Positions 1-5,638 of a DNA stretch of 5,638 bases are shown in pieces. The position numbers and the translations under genes are program-made. The stretch is from Acidobacteriota bacterium (lineage in GTDB: Bacteria; Acidobacteriota; Terriglobia; UBA7540), in the NCBI GenBank assembly GCA_021828225.1, contig JAKASH010000243.1, forward strand, positions 1 through 5,638. Direction: 5' to 3'. Position 1 is the first letter of the stretch; each line of letters opens with the position of its first letter. Under the pieces are notes generated by a model. The model saw only the letters and a program-made list of their open reading frames with translations. It did no database searches and had not been told where the DNA came from.

Positions 1-1546
1 GGAAGTAGAGTTCGCGGGCGATATCAAGGCAATAGCGGCGTCGCTCCGCCATCCGGGAACCGGCAGCGGCCGCTTCGTACTTCGAGGCCAATGAGATCCG
101 GACGAACTTTTTCATCTCGGCGATCAACTGCTCGTCCTGAGCGATGGCCTTCGGCAGCACGCGGTCGTTGTAGTCTTTGATCAGGAAGCTGCGCTTGAGC
201 GGCACCAGATGAGCCCTGGGGTTCGTCACCTCGGCGACCTGCACGGGAACGGGGTCCCCGGCGAGGAACACTTCCCACTTGTTGAAGTAGCCGTCGCCGT
301 TGGTGTCGAAGTAGCGAATTTCCATGTCCTTCTTGTCATCGACCAGATGGCCTACCTCCAGCCAGCCATCCATGGCGTCGAACAGATGGTATCGCTTATC
401 CACCGCCGAATAGTAAATCTGCCGGCGATCCGTCGGCTTGGAGGAGTATTCGCGCCGCATATTCCAGCGCTGGACGGGTCCTCCGGTGTTGTATAACAGC
501 TCGCGCTCGTAAATCCAGAACTGGCCCTCCCAGCGGTGAACGCTGCGCGCCTCGTCCCAGGTGAATCCGGTCTTTTGGGCCGGGTAATCCAAGGCCACCT
601 GCAGCGCTTCGTTCCACGGGACGCGAACCGTCGTCTGAGGCGGCCGCCGAAGCGGGTTGGTGTAATACATGTGCGGGTAGTTGTACGGCTGGGAGCCGAT
701 CATCGTGAAACCAAAGTTGTAGTGAGGCCGGCTGAAGGGTTGCTTGCGCGGCGTCGGATCGATGTTGTAACTCAGCCGGATATTGACCGTCCCCATCTTG
801 TTGAGAGGCGTTGCTTTCGCCGACCACATGTAATCGTAGTTGTTGGCGTAATCGAGGTCGTTTCCGGTGTTGCTGCTCAAGGGAGCGACGGCGTACCGGG
901 CGACAATTTCTCCGAAACCGTCGTGGCTGGGATCGTAAAAGACAAACGGGCATTCGGACAGCGGCTCCCACTTGCGGGTCTTCGCGTTGTACTTATCAAG
1001 ATAAATCATGCTGTTGCCGCGGAACTTGCTCGCAAAGCCGTTGCCGTCATACTGCCAGTTCTTCAGGGAAAAGATTTGCGCCCCGTCGTTATCGTAGTTC
1101 TTGCCAAACCATCCGAAACGGAGATATCCGTTTTTGTAATACCGGATCTCCATTTCGTCCGCCTTGCCGTCATGATTATCGTCAATGTAGACCACCATGC
1201 GGTCTACGATGCCCGTCCCGTGATAGCTCACCAGGTATGCGGTATCAACCTTGTTGAGGATATTTTTAGCTTTTCCGCTGTCGTCGATCGCCTCGATGAT
1301 GTTGCCGTTTTTGCGCTCGACGATGGCGTCAGGATGGCCCGCATGATTGAGATCGAGCGTGAAGCTCTGGCCCTCGGCCAGCGCCTTCGCTTTTGGCCAC
1401 CACGGCTGGTGGAGAAAAGTCAGCCGGCCATTCGGAGTCATGGCCGTGGCGCGCATATACCACGTCAGATGCCGCTTGGGCAGTGCCCCCAACGCCGAAG
1501 TCACTGCCAAAACGCACAAAAACACCAGGTTCCTGATTCGCCCCAT
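1..1546 (-). CDS. Predicted secreted protein with EF-hand-like Asp/Asn loops (C-terminus cut by window edge)
   Basis: Reading from the ATG at 1546 gives 515 uninterrupted codons to the left edge with no stop, so the true C-terminus lies outside. I do not recognise a named family. Residues 1-20 look like a Sec signal peptide: Arg3 and Arg5, a hydrophobic core at 7-19, and a possible cleavage site A-L-G|A after residue 20. The cysteine in the core does not fit a lipobox. The mature part is rich in Asp, Asn, Tyr and Trp. Two stretches match the canonical EF-hand loop (D-x-N-x-D-G-x-x-D/N-x-x-E) at residues 122-133 and 414-425, and weaker relatives lie near 65-76 and 205-216. The motif MEIRY occurs twice (132-136 and 408-412). 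Residues 276-296 are dense in Tyr, Asn and Pro. The visible tail (about 460-515) is charged and probably helical. A GGGAG site six bases upstream supports the start, which lies 15 bases after the aminotransferase stop. By inference it is an exported calcium-binding protein, perhaps with repeated beta-type units; function unknown. Confidence 0.85.
   Translation of the reverse strand, partial: MGRIRNLVFLCVLAVTSALGALPKRHLTWYMRATAMTPNGRLTFLHQPWWPKAKALAEGQSFTLDLNHAGHPDAIVERKNGNIIEAIDDSGKAKNILNKVDTAYLVSYHGTGIVDRMVVYIDDNHDGKADEMEIRYYKNGYLRFGWFGKNYDNDGAQIFSLKNWQYDGNGFASKFRGNSMIYLDKYNAKTRKWEPLSECPFVFYDPSHDGFGEIVARYAVAPLSSNTGNDLDYANNYDYMWSAKATPLNKMGTVNIRLSYNIDPTPRKQPFSRPHYNFGFTMIGSQPYNYPHMYYTNPLRRPPQTTVRVPWNEALQVALDYPAQKTGFTWDEARSVHRWEGQFWIYERELLYNTGGPVQRWNMRREYSSKPTDRRQIYYSAVDKRYHLFDAMDGWLEVGHLVDDKKDMEIRYFDTNGDGYFNKWEVFLAGDPVPVQVAEVTNPRAHLVPLKRSFLIKDYNDRVLPKAIAQDEQLIAEMKKFVRISLASKYEAAAAGSRMAERRRYCLDIARELYF
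1487..1546 (-). other. Predicted Sec signal peptide of the secreted protein
   Basis: The first 20 codons encode a short basic N-terminus (Arg3, Arg5), a hydrophobic stretch of about 13 residues, and small residues at -3 (Ala18) and -1 (Gly20), followed by Ala-Leu-Pro-Lys-Arg. This fits signal peptidase I cleavage. It is the only export signal seen in the cluster; the other three complete proteins start with no signal and look cytoplasmic. Confidence 0.75.
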
Positions 1547-1552
1547 GGATAT

Positions 1553-1557
1553 CTCCC
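1553..1557 (-). promoter_or_regulatory. Ribosome binding site of the secreted-protein gene
   Basis: On the minus strand GGGAG lies six bases before the ATG at 1546. It sits inside the 15-base gap after the aminotransferase stop codon, which supports both this start and co-transcription. Confidence 0.7.
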
Positions 1558-1561
1558 GCAT

Positions 1562-2836
1562 TTATCTGACTGGTTCCCGCACGGCCCCAGCGGATCCAAA
1601 GTGGCGGGCCACCTTCTCGATGGCCGCGCCAATCTGGTCAACATGCCTGTCGCTGTAATTCTCGTTCCAATGAATGGCAATCACCCTGCTGAGCCCCCTT
1701 TCGGCCTGAGGACACAAGCCTAGCTTGAACTCCTGCCTGCCGTAGGGAATGAAAGGATAGTGTGAATTGCCGTAAGTCCGCTGCTTCGAAAACACTCCGG
1801 ACATATAAAGAGGCTGCACGATATATCGCACCCACGCCGGGACGCCCTCGGCCACCAGGGCTTCTCCGAAATGCGCCGTCGAAACTCCTGCGGCCTGCTC
1901 GTCGATGTGCAGCATGTAGAGCCAGTAAGAGGGGTCCGTGTTGGCGGGCACCGCGGGCGGCAGAACACCGGGCAGATTCGCAAGCCTTTCCGTCAGCCGC
2001 AACGCGATTTGACGGCGGCGCTGCGCCACGCCCTCGACTTTCGGGAGTTGGCCCAGAGCCACGGCTCCCTGCAGTTCGGTCATCCGGTAGTTCTGGGCCA
2101 GAAACAGAAACCGGTCGGATCCCAAACCCTTGCCGTCACGCGGCCAGGCTTTATCGGCAAACAGCACGGCGCGGTCGGCAAGCTCGGGCCGCGCAGTCAC
2201 CATCAGCCCGCCTTCGCCCGATGCGATGTGCTTGCTCTGCTGCAGGCTGAAACAGGCAAGGTCGCCCAGGGTGCCGACCAGTTTCCCGTCGAACTTGGCC
2301 CAATAGGCCTGCGCGCAGTCTTCAATGAGCACGAGATGATGTTGATCCGCCAGGGCCCGGAGCCGCGCCATCTGGCAGGGCTGTCCCGCCAGGTGAACCG
2401 CAATGATGGCCCGCGTGCGATCCGTAATGTTCTTTTCCACGGAGTCCGGATCGATGGTGAGCGTCTCCGGATCGACGTCGGCAAACACTGGAACGCAATT
2501 CTGCCAGATGATGGGCAGGATCGAGCCCATATCCGTAATCGGAGGAACGATGAACTCCTCGCCGGGCTCGGGGTCGAGCGCAGCCACCGCCAGATGCACC
2601 GCCGCGGTGCCGCTTGAGCAGGCCACCGCCTGGCCGTGGCCCAGTTGAGCCGCGAATTTTCGCTCGAGTTCCTTGACCATCACGCCGCCGTTGCGGCTCA
2701 GGCACCCTGACCGCAGTGCCTGCAAAACCAGTTCTTCCTCCTCGCGCCCGAACGTCCGCCCGGCGCGGTCCAGGAACGTCGGCAGGGGTTCCCGAATTGC
2801 CTTCGGCCCTCCGAGTAATGCCAATTGATCAACCAC
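1562..2836 (-). CDS. DegT/DnrJ/EryC1/StrS family PLP-dependent aminotransferase
   Basis: This 424-residue protein is a full-length member of the DegT/DnrJ/EryC1/StrS fold-type I aminotransferases, which usually move an amino group from Glu or Gln onto a keto-sugar or keto-cyclitol. Visible landmarks are the N-terminal LALLGGPKA; the phosphate-binding SSGT at 74-77; EDCAQA at 172-177, with Asp173 expected to contact the PLP ring nitrogen; the Schiff-base lysine Lys202 in SLQQSKH, followed by SGEGG; NYRMTELQGA at 249-258; and a C-terminal HWNENY at 389-394. All expected active-site residues are present, so it should be active. The GTG start is chosen because a perfect AGGAGG lies eight bases upstream and the N-terminus matches the family. 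Its start is only four bases after the stop of the Gfo/Idh gene. That neighbour suggests an oxidise-then-transaminate pair, as in aminocyclitol or amino-sugar formation. The exact substrate is unknown; some DegT proteins catalyse dehydration instead, but those replace the lysine kept here. Confidence 0.95.
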   Translation of the reverse strand: MVDQLALLGGPKAIREPLPTFLDRAGRTFGREEEELVLQALRSGCLSRNGGVMVKELERKFAAQLGHGQAVACSSGTAAVHLAVAALDPEPGEEFIVPPITDMGSILPIIWQNCVPVFADVDPETLTIDPDSVEKNITDRTRAIIAVHLAGQPCQMARLRALADQHHLVLIEDCAQAYWAKFDGKLVGTLGDLACFSLQQSKHIASGEGGLMVTARPELADRAVLFADKAWPRDGKGLGSDRFLFLAQNYRMTELQGAVALGQLPKVEGVAQRRRQIALRLTERLANLPGVLPPAVPANTDPSYWLYMLHIDEQAAGVSTAHFGEALVAEGVPAWVRYIVQPLYMSGVFSKQRTYGNSHYPFIPYGRQEFKLGLCPQAERGLSRVIAIHWNENYSDRHVDQIGAAIEKVARHFGSAGAVREPVR

Positions 2837-2840
2837 TGCT

Positions 2841-3872
2841 CTATCCTCCTATCGGAAGCTTGACGGTCGCTCCGCTCGCGGCAGACTGGTAGGCGGCCAA
2901 CGCCACTTCGACCGCCGCCCGGCCGTCCTGGCCCGTTACGGCCGGCGGGCGCCCTTCGCGGATGCTGTCGATGAATTCCTGGTGCTGCAGGCGATAGGCC
3001 TCCAGACGCACCGGGTCCAGCATCCCTTTACCTTTCCAGTCGATCGGGTCCTGTCGGGCAACCACCGTCCAGCTTCCCTCACGGCCCAATCGTAATTCTC
3101 CGTACGCGTCGACGTCCAGGATACCGGATTCACCCACCACCCAGGACGAGGAAGCCGTGTTCGGGAACCCGGGCGCGGGGATAGCCCAGGATTCCCAGGC
3201 CGTCGCCATGCCTCCGCCGCTCAATCCGAAGACTGCCATCGCCGATATCTCATTCCCGCTCGCCGCATCGATCTGCACCTGCGCCGCCACGCTCGATATC
3301 TCCTGGCCGCTAAACCAGCGAATGCGGTCGATGTTGTGAACGCCGTGCGCGAGAAGCGTGCCGGAATTGGCCGGCTGGCTTTGCCACGCCGGCAGCGAGC
3401 CCAGGCCTCCGCAGTTTAAAATCAGTTCCCGGATCATGGTGACGCGGCCGATCGCTCCTTCCTGAATCAAACGGTGAGCCTCGCGGTTGCAGGTTCGGAA
3501 GCGCTGCCCGAACATGATCATCAGGTTTACCCTGGCATTCTCCACCGCCCTGAGAATGCGGTCGCAATCCGCCAGGGTAGTAGCCATCGGCTTGTCCAGA
3601 AGAATGTGCTTTCCATGCTCGGCAGCCTGGGTTGCCTGTTCGGCGTGCTCGGAATGCGGCGTGCTGATCAGCACCGCGTCGATATCCGAACGCTCCAGCA
3701 GATTCATCACCGTGGGCTCGTGCGCCACATGGTATTCCTGAGCCAGTTGCGGAGCCCGGCTCCCTCCCGCAATCGCCACCAGTTCGGCGCCCTCGAGATA
3801 ACGGGTCACCGTCTCAGCGTTCGTCTTGCCCATGAAACCGGCCCCGATGATTCCGACTCTGACTTTATCCAT
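2841..3872 (-). CDS. Gfo/Idh/MocA family NAD(P)-dependent oxidoreductase
   Basis: This 343-residue protein has the normal length and two-domain layout of Gfo/Idh/MocA dehydrogenases, which oxidise or reduce a hydroxyl/keto group on sugars, cyclitols and their derivatives. The N-terminal Rossmann fold shows GIIGAGFMG at 7-15 for NAD(P). ISTPHSEHAEQA at 69-80 is the usual cofactor-side segment, and DKP at 93-95 stands for the family EKP, with Lys94 the catalytic lysine. The C-terminal domain has GVHNIDRIRW at 177-186, with His179 matching the active-site histidine. The residue four before it, an Asp in B. subtilis inositol dehydrogenase, is Ala175 here, so substrate contacts probably differ. 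The ATG at 3872 is supported by a GGAAGGGA site six bases upstream, and the Rossmann motif begins at residue 7 as expected. It is followed closely by the DegT gene, and the two likely act on one substrate. The exact substrate and direction cannot be read from sequence. Confidence 0.95.
   Translation of the reverse strand: MDKVRVGIIGAGFMGKTNAETVTRYLEGAELVAIAGGSRAPQLAQEYHVAHEPTVMNLLERSDIDAVLISTPHSEHAEQATQAAEHGKHILLDKPMATTLADCDRILRAVENARVNLMIMFGQRFRTCNREAHRLIQEGAIGRVTMIRELILNCGGLGSLPAWQSQPANSGTLLAHGVHNIDRIRWFSGQEISSVAAQVQIDAASGNEISAMAVFGLSGGGMATAWESWAIPAPGFPNTASSSWVVGESGILDVDAYGELRLGREGSWTVVARQDPIDWKGKGMLDPVRLEAYRLQHQEFIDSIREGRPPAVTGQDGRAAVEVALAAYQSAASGATVKLPIGG
2845..2850 (-). promoter_or_regulatory. 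Ribosome binding site of the DegT gene, inside the upstream gene's last codons
   Basis: On the minus strand AGGAGG lies eight bases before the GTG at 2836. The same bases encode the final glycines of the Gfo/Idh protein, just before its TAG stop at 2841-2843. Ribosomes ending the upstream gene would cover the site, so translation of the pair is probably coupled. The site decides the GTG start. Confidence 0.8.
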
Positions 3873-3940
3873 CGCGATTCCCTTCCGCTTAATATCAAAG
3901 ATTCCACGAACCCTCCGATGTGCGGATTCCCCCGGCCCAA
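3873..3940 (-). other. 68-base spacer between the FAH and Gfo/Idh genes
   Basis: This is the only spacer longer than 20 bases in the cluster. It holds the ribosome binding site of the Gfo/Idh gene. I see no convincing -35/-10 pair: a TATTAA near 3889-3894 has no -35 element at the right distance. The only inverted repeat is a four-base-pair stem (TCCG/CGGA, 3914-3926) without a T-run, too weak for a terminator. Read-through within one operon is therefore the simplest reading, though a weak internal promoter cannot be excluded. Confidence 0.5.
3879..3886 (-). promoter_or_regulatory. Ribosome binding site of the Gfo/Idh gene
   Basis: On the minus strand GGAAGGGA ends six bases before the ATG at 3872. 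It is a good though not perfect Shine-Dalgarno sequence and supports this start. Confidence 0.6.
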
Positions 3941-4897
3941 TCAGGCCTCCGGCAAACCCTCGCTCTGAGCCATGGGAGTCTCAAGAACGCCGATTCCCTC
4001 GATCTCCCCCATCATCCTGTCGCCCGGCTTCAAATCGATTCCGCGCCCCTTGCCAACGCCTCCAGGCGTTCCCATCGCTATGATGTCACCGGGCTCAAAC
4101 GTCAGCACCTGCGAAATGTAGTGGATGGTTTCGGGAACATCAAAAATCATCTGCGCGGTGTTGGCATCCTGCATCAACTGGCCGTTCACCCAGAGACGGA
4201 TGGGAAGCCGGTGCGGGTCCTGCACCTCGTCAGAAGAAACAATCTCCGGACCGAGCGGACAGAAACCGTCGAACCATTTCCCCATCAGCCAGTCAAAGAA
4301 AGGATCAAATTCGCGTACTTTTCGGTCGGCCATCCGGCTGTTGAAGCTGCGCTCGCTGATGTCGTTCAGCACCGTGTAGCCCCAGACATACTCCATGGCC
4401 CTTTCGCGCGGTATGTCGTGTCCCCTCTGGCCGATAATCACCGCCAGCTCAATTTCCCAATCCACAAAAACATTGGACCGGCGGATATAAACCGGCTTTC
4501 CGGGAGCGGTGATGCAGGTAGAGGGCGGCTTCATAAACACCTGAGGCGTGATCCGGGCCGTTTCACTGACATCCTTGAATCCGCTCTCCACTATGTGCTG
4601 GTGATAATTCCCCGCCAGGGCCAGAAGCTTCCGGGAGTCGCGCAAGGGCGCATCGAGTTGCAAGGGATCGGCCGCTTTTAACACCTCCCGCTGAAGGGTT
4701 TCGGAACCTGAAACGCTTTCTATCAGGGCGCTCAGCCGGGCCGGGCCTTCCGCCTCGCCTTCCATAAACGCTATCGGGCTCGTAATCTCCTCCTTCCACA
4801 ACCGCCGTGCCGCCAGCGTCAGGTCCATCACCTGCCCGTGGCGCCTGAGCCCAAGATGAACCTCACTTCCATCTGTGAAAAAACGCAAAAAACGCAC
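3941..4897 (-). CDS. Fumarylacetoacetate hydrolase (FAH) family enzyme
   Basis: This 318-residue protein belongs to the FAH superfamily, whose members hydrolyse, decarboxylate or isomerise oxo-acids with a bound Mg2+ or Mn2+. The first 80 or so residues form the small N-terminal domain, and the catalytic mixed-beta domain follows. GNYHQHIVE at 96-104 carries the His101-xx-Glu104 dyad known from FAHD1. The metal ligands are Glu148 and Glu150 in DWEIEL and Asp179 in VLNDIS, with the 29-residue spacing between Glu150 and Asp179 seen in FAHD1. Further family signatures are FMKPPST (121-127, Lys123), KWFDGFCPLGPE (207-218), NTAQMIF (246-252), and EPGDIIAMGTPGGVG (268-282). The active site looks complete. 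Its length and layout resemble FAHD1-like acylpyruvases, 2,4-diketo-3-deoxy-rhamnonate-type hydrolases and HpaG-like enzymes, and these cannot be told apart here. The start is GTG, chosen because AAGGAGG lies four bases upstream and MRFLRFF is typical of the family. It begins 17 bases after the amidohydrolase stop, so the two are likely co-expressed. Confidence 0.95.
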   Translation of the reverse strand: MRFLRFFTDGSEVHLGLRRHGQVMDLTLAARRLWKEEITSPIAFMEGEAEGPARLSALIESVSGSETLQREVLKAADPLQLDAPLRDSRKLLALAGNYHQHIVESGFKDVSETARITPQVFMKPPSTCITAPGKPVYIRRSNVFVDWEIELAVIIGQRGHDIPRERAMEYVWGYTVLNDISERSFNSRMADRKVREFDPFFDWLMGKWFDGFCPLGPEIVSSDEVQDPHRLPIRLWVNGQLMQDANTAQMIFDVPETIHYISQVLTFEPGDIIAMGTPGGVGKGRGIDLKPGDRMMGEIEGIGVLETPMAQSEGLPEA

Positions 4898-4901
4898 TCA
4901 G

Positions 4902-4908
4902 CCTCCTT
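4902..4908 (-). promoter_or_regulatory. Ribosome binding site of the FAH gene
   Basis: On the minus strand a strong AAGGAGG lies in the 17-base gap after the amidohydrolase stop, four bases before the GTG at 4897. The spacing is slightly short but usable. It decides the GTG start, since no in-frame ATG lies nearby upstream. Confidence 0.7.
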
Positions 4909-4914
4909 CCTACC

Positions 4915-5638
4915 CTACTGGCTTCCTCCGAGGCGCAATAGCCGGCTGGCATTGCCGCCTAGAATCTTCTCCCGCGCATCATCCGGAATCTTCGCCCGCA
5001 GGATCTTCTGCAGATTGGCGCTGCCGTTCTGAAGCGGCAGGCCGGTGCCGAAAAGCAACTGCTCGCTCCCGCACTCCTCGATCAGCTTGACCACGGCATT
5101 GAAACCCTGAATGCAGGAAGTTTCCAGATGCACGGCAGGAAACCGCCGCATCAACCGGACCGCGGCGCTCAATTCGTGAAAATAGTTAATGCCGCTCAAG
5201 ATCCACGGGGCGCGCGGGTGGCGTTCAACCAGCGTCACCATCCAATCCAGGTTGAGCGACGGCATCCCCCAGTTCATGATCACCCGAAGCGGCAGCAGGA
5301 CCGGCCATTGCCGCATCGCAGCCTCTTCCAGAATCTGGTCAACGAACGGCTCATAGAGCGGGTGGTAAGTATGGTGCTGGGGATAAAGACGCACCCCAAG
5401 GAAACCGCGCTTTTGAAAGCCATCAAAATCAAAGCTGCGGCCATGGAGTGTGTGGCTCAACTCCAGCGGGCCCAGGCAGGCGAAGCTGAGTAGTCGCTCC
5501 GGGAATTGGCGTACCGCCTCTTCGGTTTCCAGGTTGCCCTCTTCCCAGCCGACAAACAGCCCGCGTATCGACAGGACCACCGCGCGGTCGATGCCGCAAT
5601 GATCCAGCTCTTTGACCACTTCCGAAGGCGTTGAGACG
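4915..5638 (-). CDS. Amidohydrolase-2-like (COG2159-type) TIM-barrel protein, N-terminus cut by window edge
   Basis: The frame is open to the right edge, giving 240 codons plus one base. A GTG at 5619 could be read as a start, but the codons before it (VSTPSE, then VVKELDHCGIDRAVVL) match the usual internal segment of amidohydrolase-2 proteins. The true start, with any HxH metal motif, therefore lies outside the window. Numbered from that GTG, visible landmarks are GIDRAVVL (9-16), GFLGVRLYP (72-80), PVLLPLR (106-112), an ETS segment (166-168), LLFGTGLP (188-195) and a C-terminal GGNASRLL (221-228). These mark the strands of the barrel. The residues that normally bind metal or act in catalysis are absent: no His after PVLLP, SGINY (142-146) where GHxG is usual, and FGTG instead of FGTD/FGSD. 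It may be a metal-free or non-catalytic subfamily. Closest guesses are lactonase- or decarboxylase-like folds; the real activity is unknown. It is the first visible gene of the cluster, and the operon promoter lies upstream of the window. Confidence 0.88.
   Translation of the reverse strand, partial: VSTPSEVVKELDHCGIDRAVVLSIRGLFVGWEEGNLETEEAVRQFPERLLSFACLGPLELSHTLHGRSFDFDGFQKRGFLGVRLYPQHHTYHPLYEPFVDQILEEAAMRQWPVLLPLRVIMNWGMPSLNLDWMVTLVERHPRAPWILSGINYFHELSAAVRLMRRFPAVHLETSCIQGFNAVVKLIEECGSEQLLFGTGLPLQNGSANLQKILRAKIPDDAREKILGGNASRLLRLGGSQ

Noticed and set aside
1487..1546. Lipoprotein signal (Cys11) in the secreted protein
   Set aside because: The cysteine is in the middle of the hydrophobic core and is preceded by V-F-L, which does not fit the lipobox rule of a small residue at -1.
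536..1723. Plus-strand open frame of 395 codons
   Set aside because: It lies opposite the secreted-protein gene and the end of the DegT gene. The minus-strand frame has a signal peptide, a ribosome binding site, repeated motifs and correct operon spacing, while the plus frame has an Arg/Val-rich product with no recognisable domain. It is an antisense shadow in GC-rich DNA.
1871..2617. Plus-strand open frame of 248 codons
   Set aside because: It is fully antisense to the DegT gene, whose family motifs are unmistakable; no motif in the plus-strand product.
3914..3926. Small inverted repeat in the 68-base spacer as a possible terminator
   Set aside because: The stem is only four base pairs and has no following T-run, so it would not be expected to stop transcription.
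3920..4681. Plus-strand open frame of 253 codons
   Set aside because: It is antisense to the FAH gene, which has all active-site residues in the minus frame. The plus product shows no family signature.
5617..5619. GTG as the start codon of the amidohydrolase-like gene
   Set aside because: The frame stays open and family-like upstream of it to the window edge, and the protein would lack the first barrel strand. The real start is most likely outside the window.

Overview
The window is about 5.6 kb of GC-rich bacterial DNA with five protein genes, all read from the minus strand and packed like one operon. No RNA genes, insertion sequences, CRISPR arrays or phage features are visible. In transcription order (right to left) the genes are: an amidohydrolase-2-like protein cut by the right window edge (4915..5638); a fumarylacetoacetate hydrolase (FAH) family enzyme (3941..4897); a Gfo/Idh/MocA oxidoreductase (2841..3872); a DegT/DnrJ/EryC1 PLP-dependent aminotransferase (1562..2836); and a long, unrecognised, probably secreted protein with EF-hand-like calcium loops, cut by the left edge (1..1546). 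Gaps between genes are 17, 68, 4 and 15 bases, and each complete start has a purine-rich ribosome binding site. Two starts (FAH and DegT) are GTG.

The organism cannot be fixed from the sequence. The high GC, the clustering of Gfo/Idh, DegT and amidohydrolase-2 paralogues, and a secreted Asp/Asn-loop protein are in keeping with a carbohydrate-using soil or sediment bacterium such as an acidobacterium, planctomycete or verrucomicrobium. Acidobacteriota is my weak preference, by impression only.

Functionally, the middle of the cluster pairs an NAD(P)-dependent oxidoreductase with a sugar/cyclitol-type aminotransferase. This is the classic oxidise-then-transaminate pair for amino sugars or aminocyclitols. 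FAH enzymes cleave or decarboxylate oxo-acids, and amidohydrolase-2 proteins hydrolyse or decarboxylate small acids and lactones, so the first two genes look catabolic. How the two halves connect is not clear, and no specific substrate can be assigned.

Three points deserve attention. The amidohydrolase-like protein lacks the usual metal and catalytic residues at every position visible here. The oxidoreductase has Ala where many relatives have an active-site Asp. The last gene is an apparently undescribed secreted protein carrying two textbook 12-residue EF-hand loops and a repeated MEIRY motif. I saw no clear evidence of a wholly new defence or mobile system.
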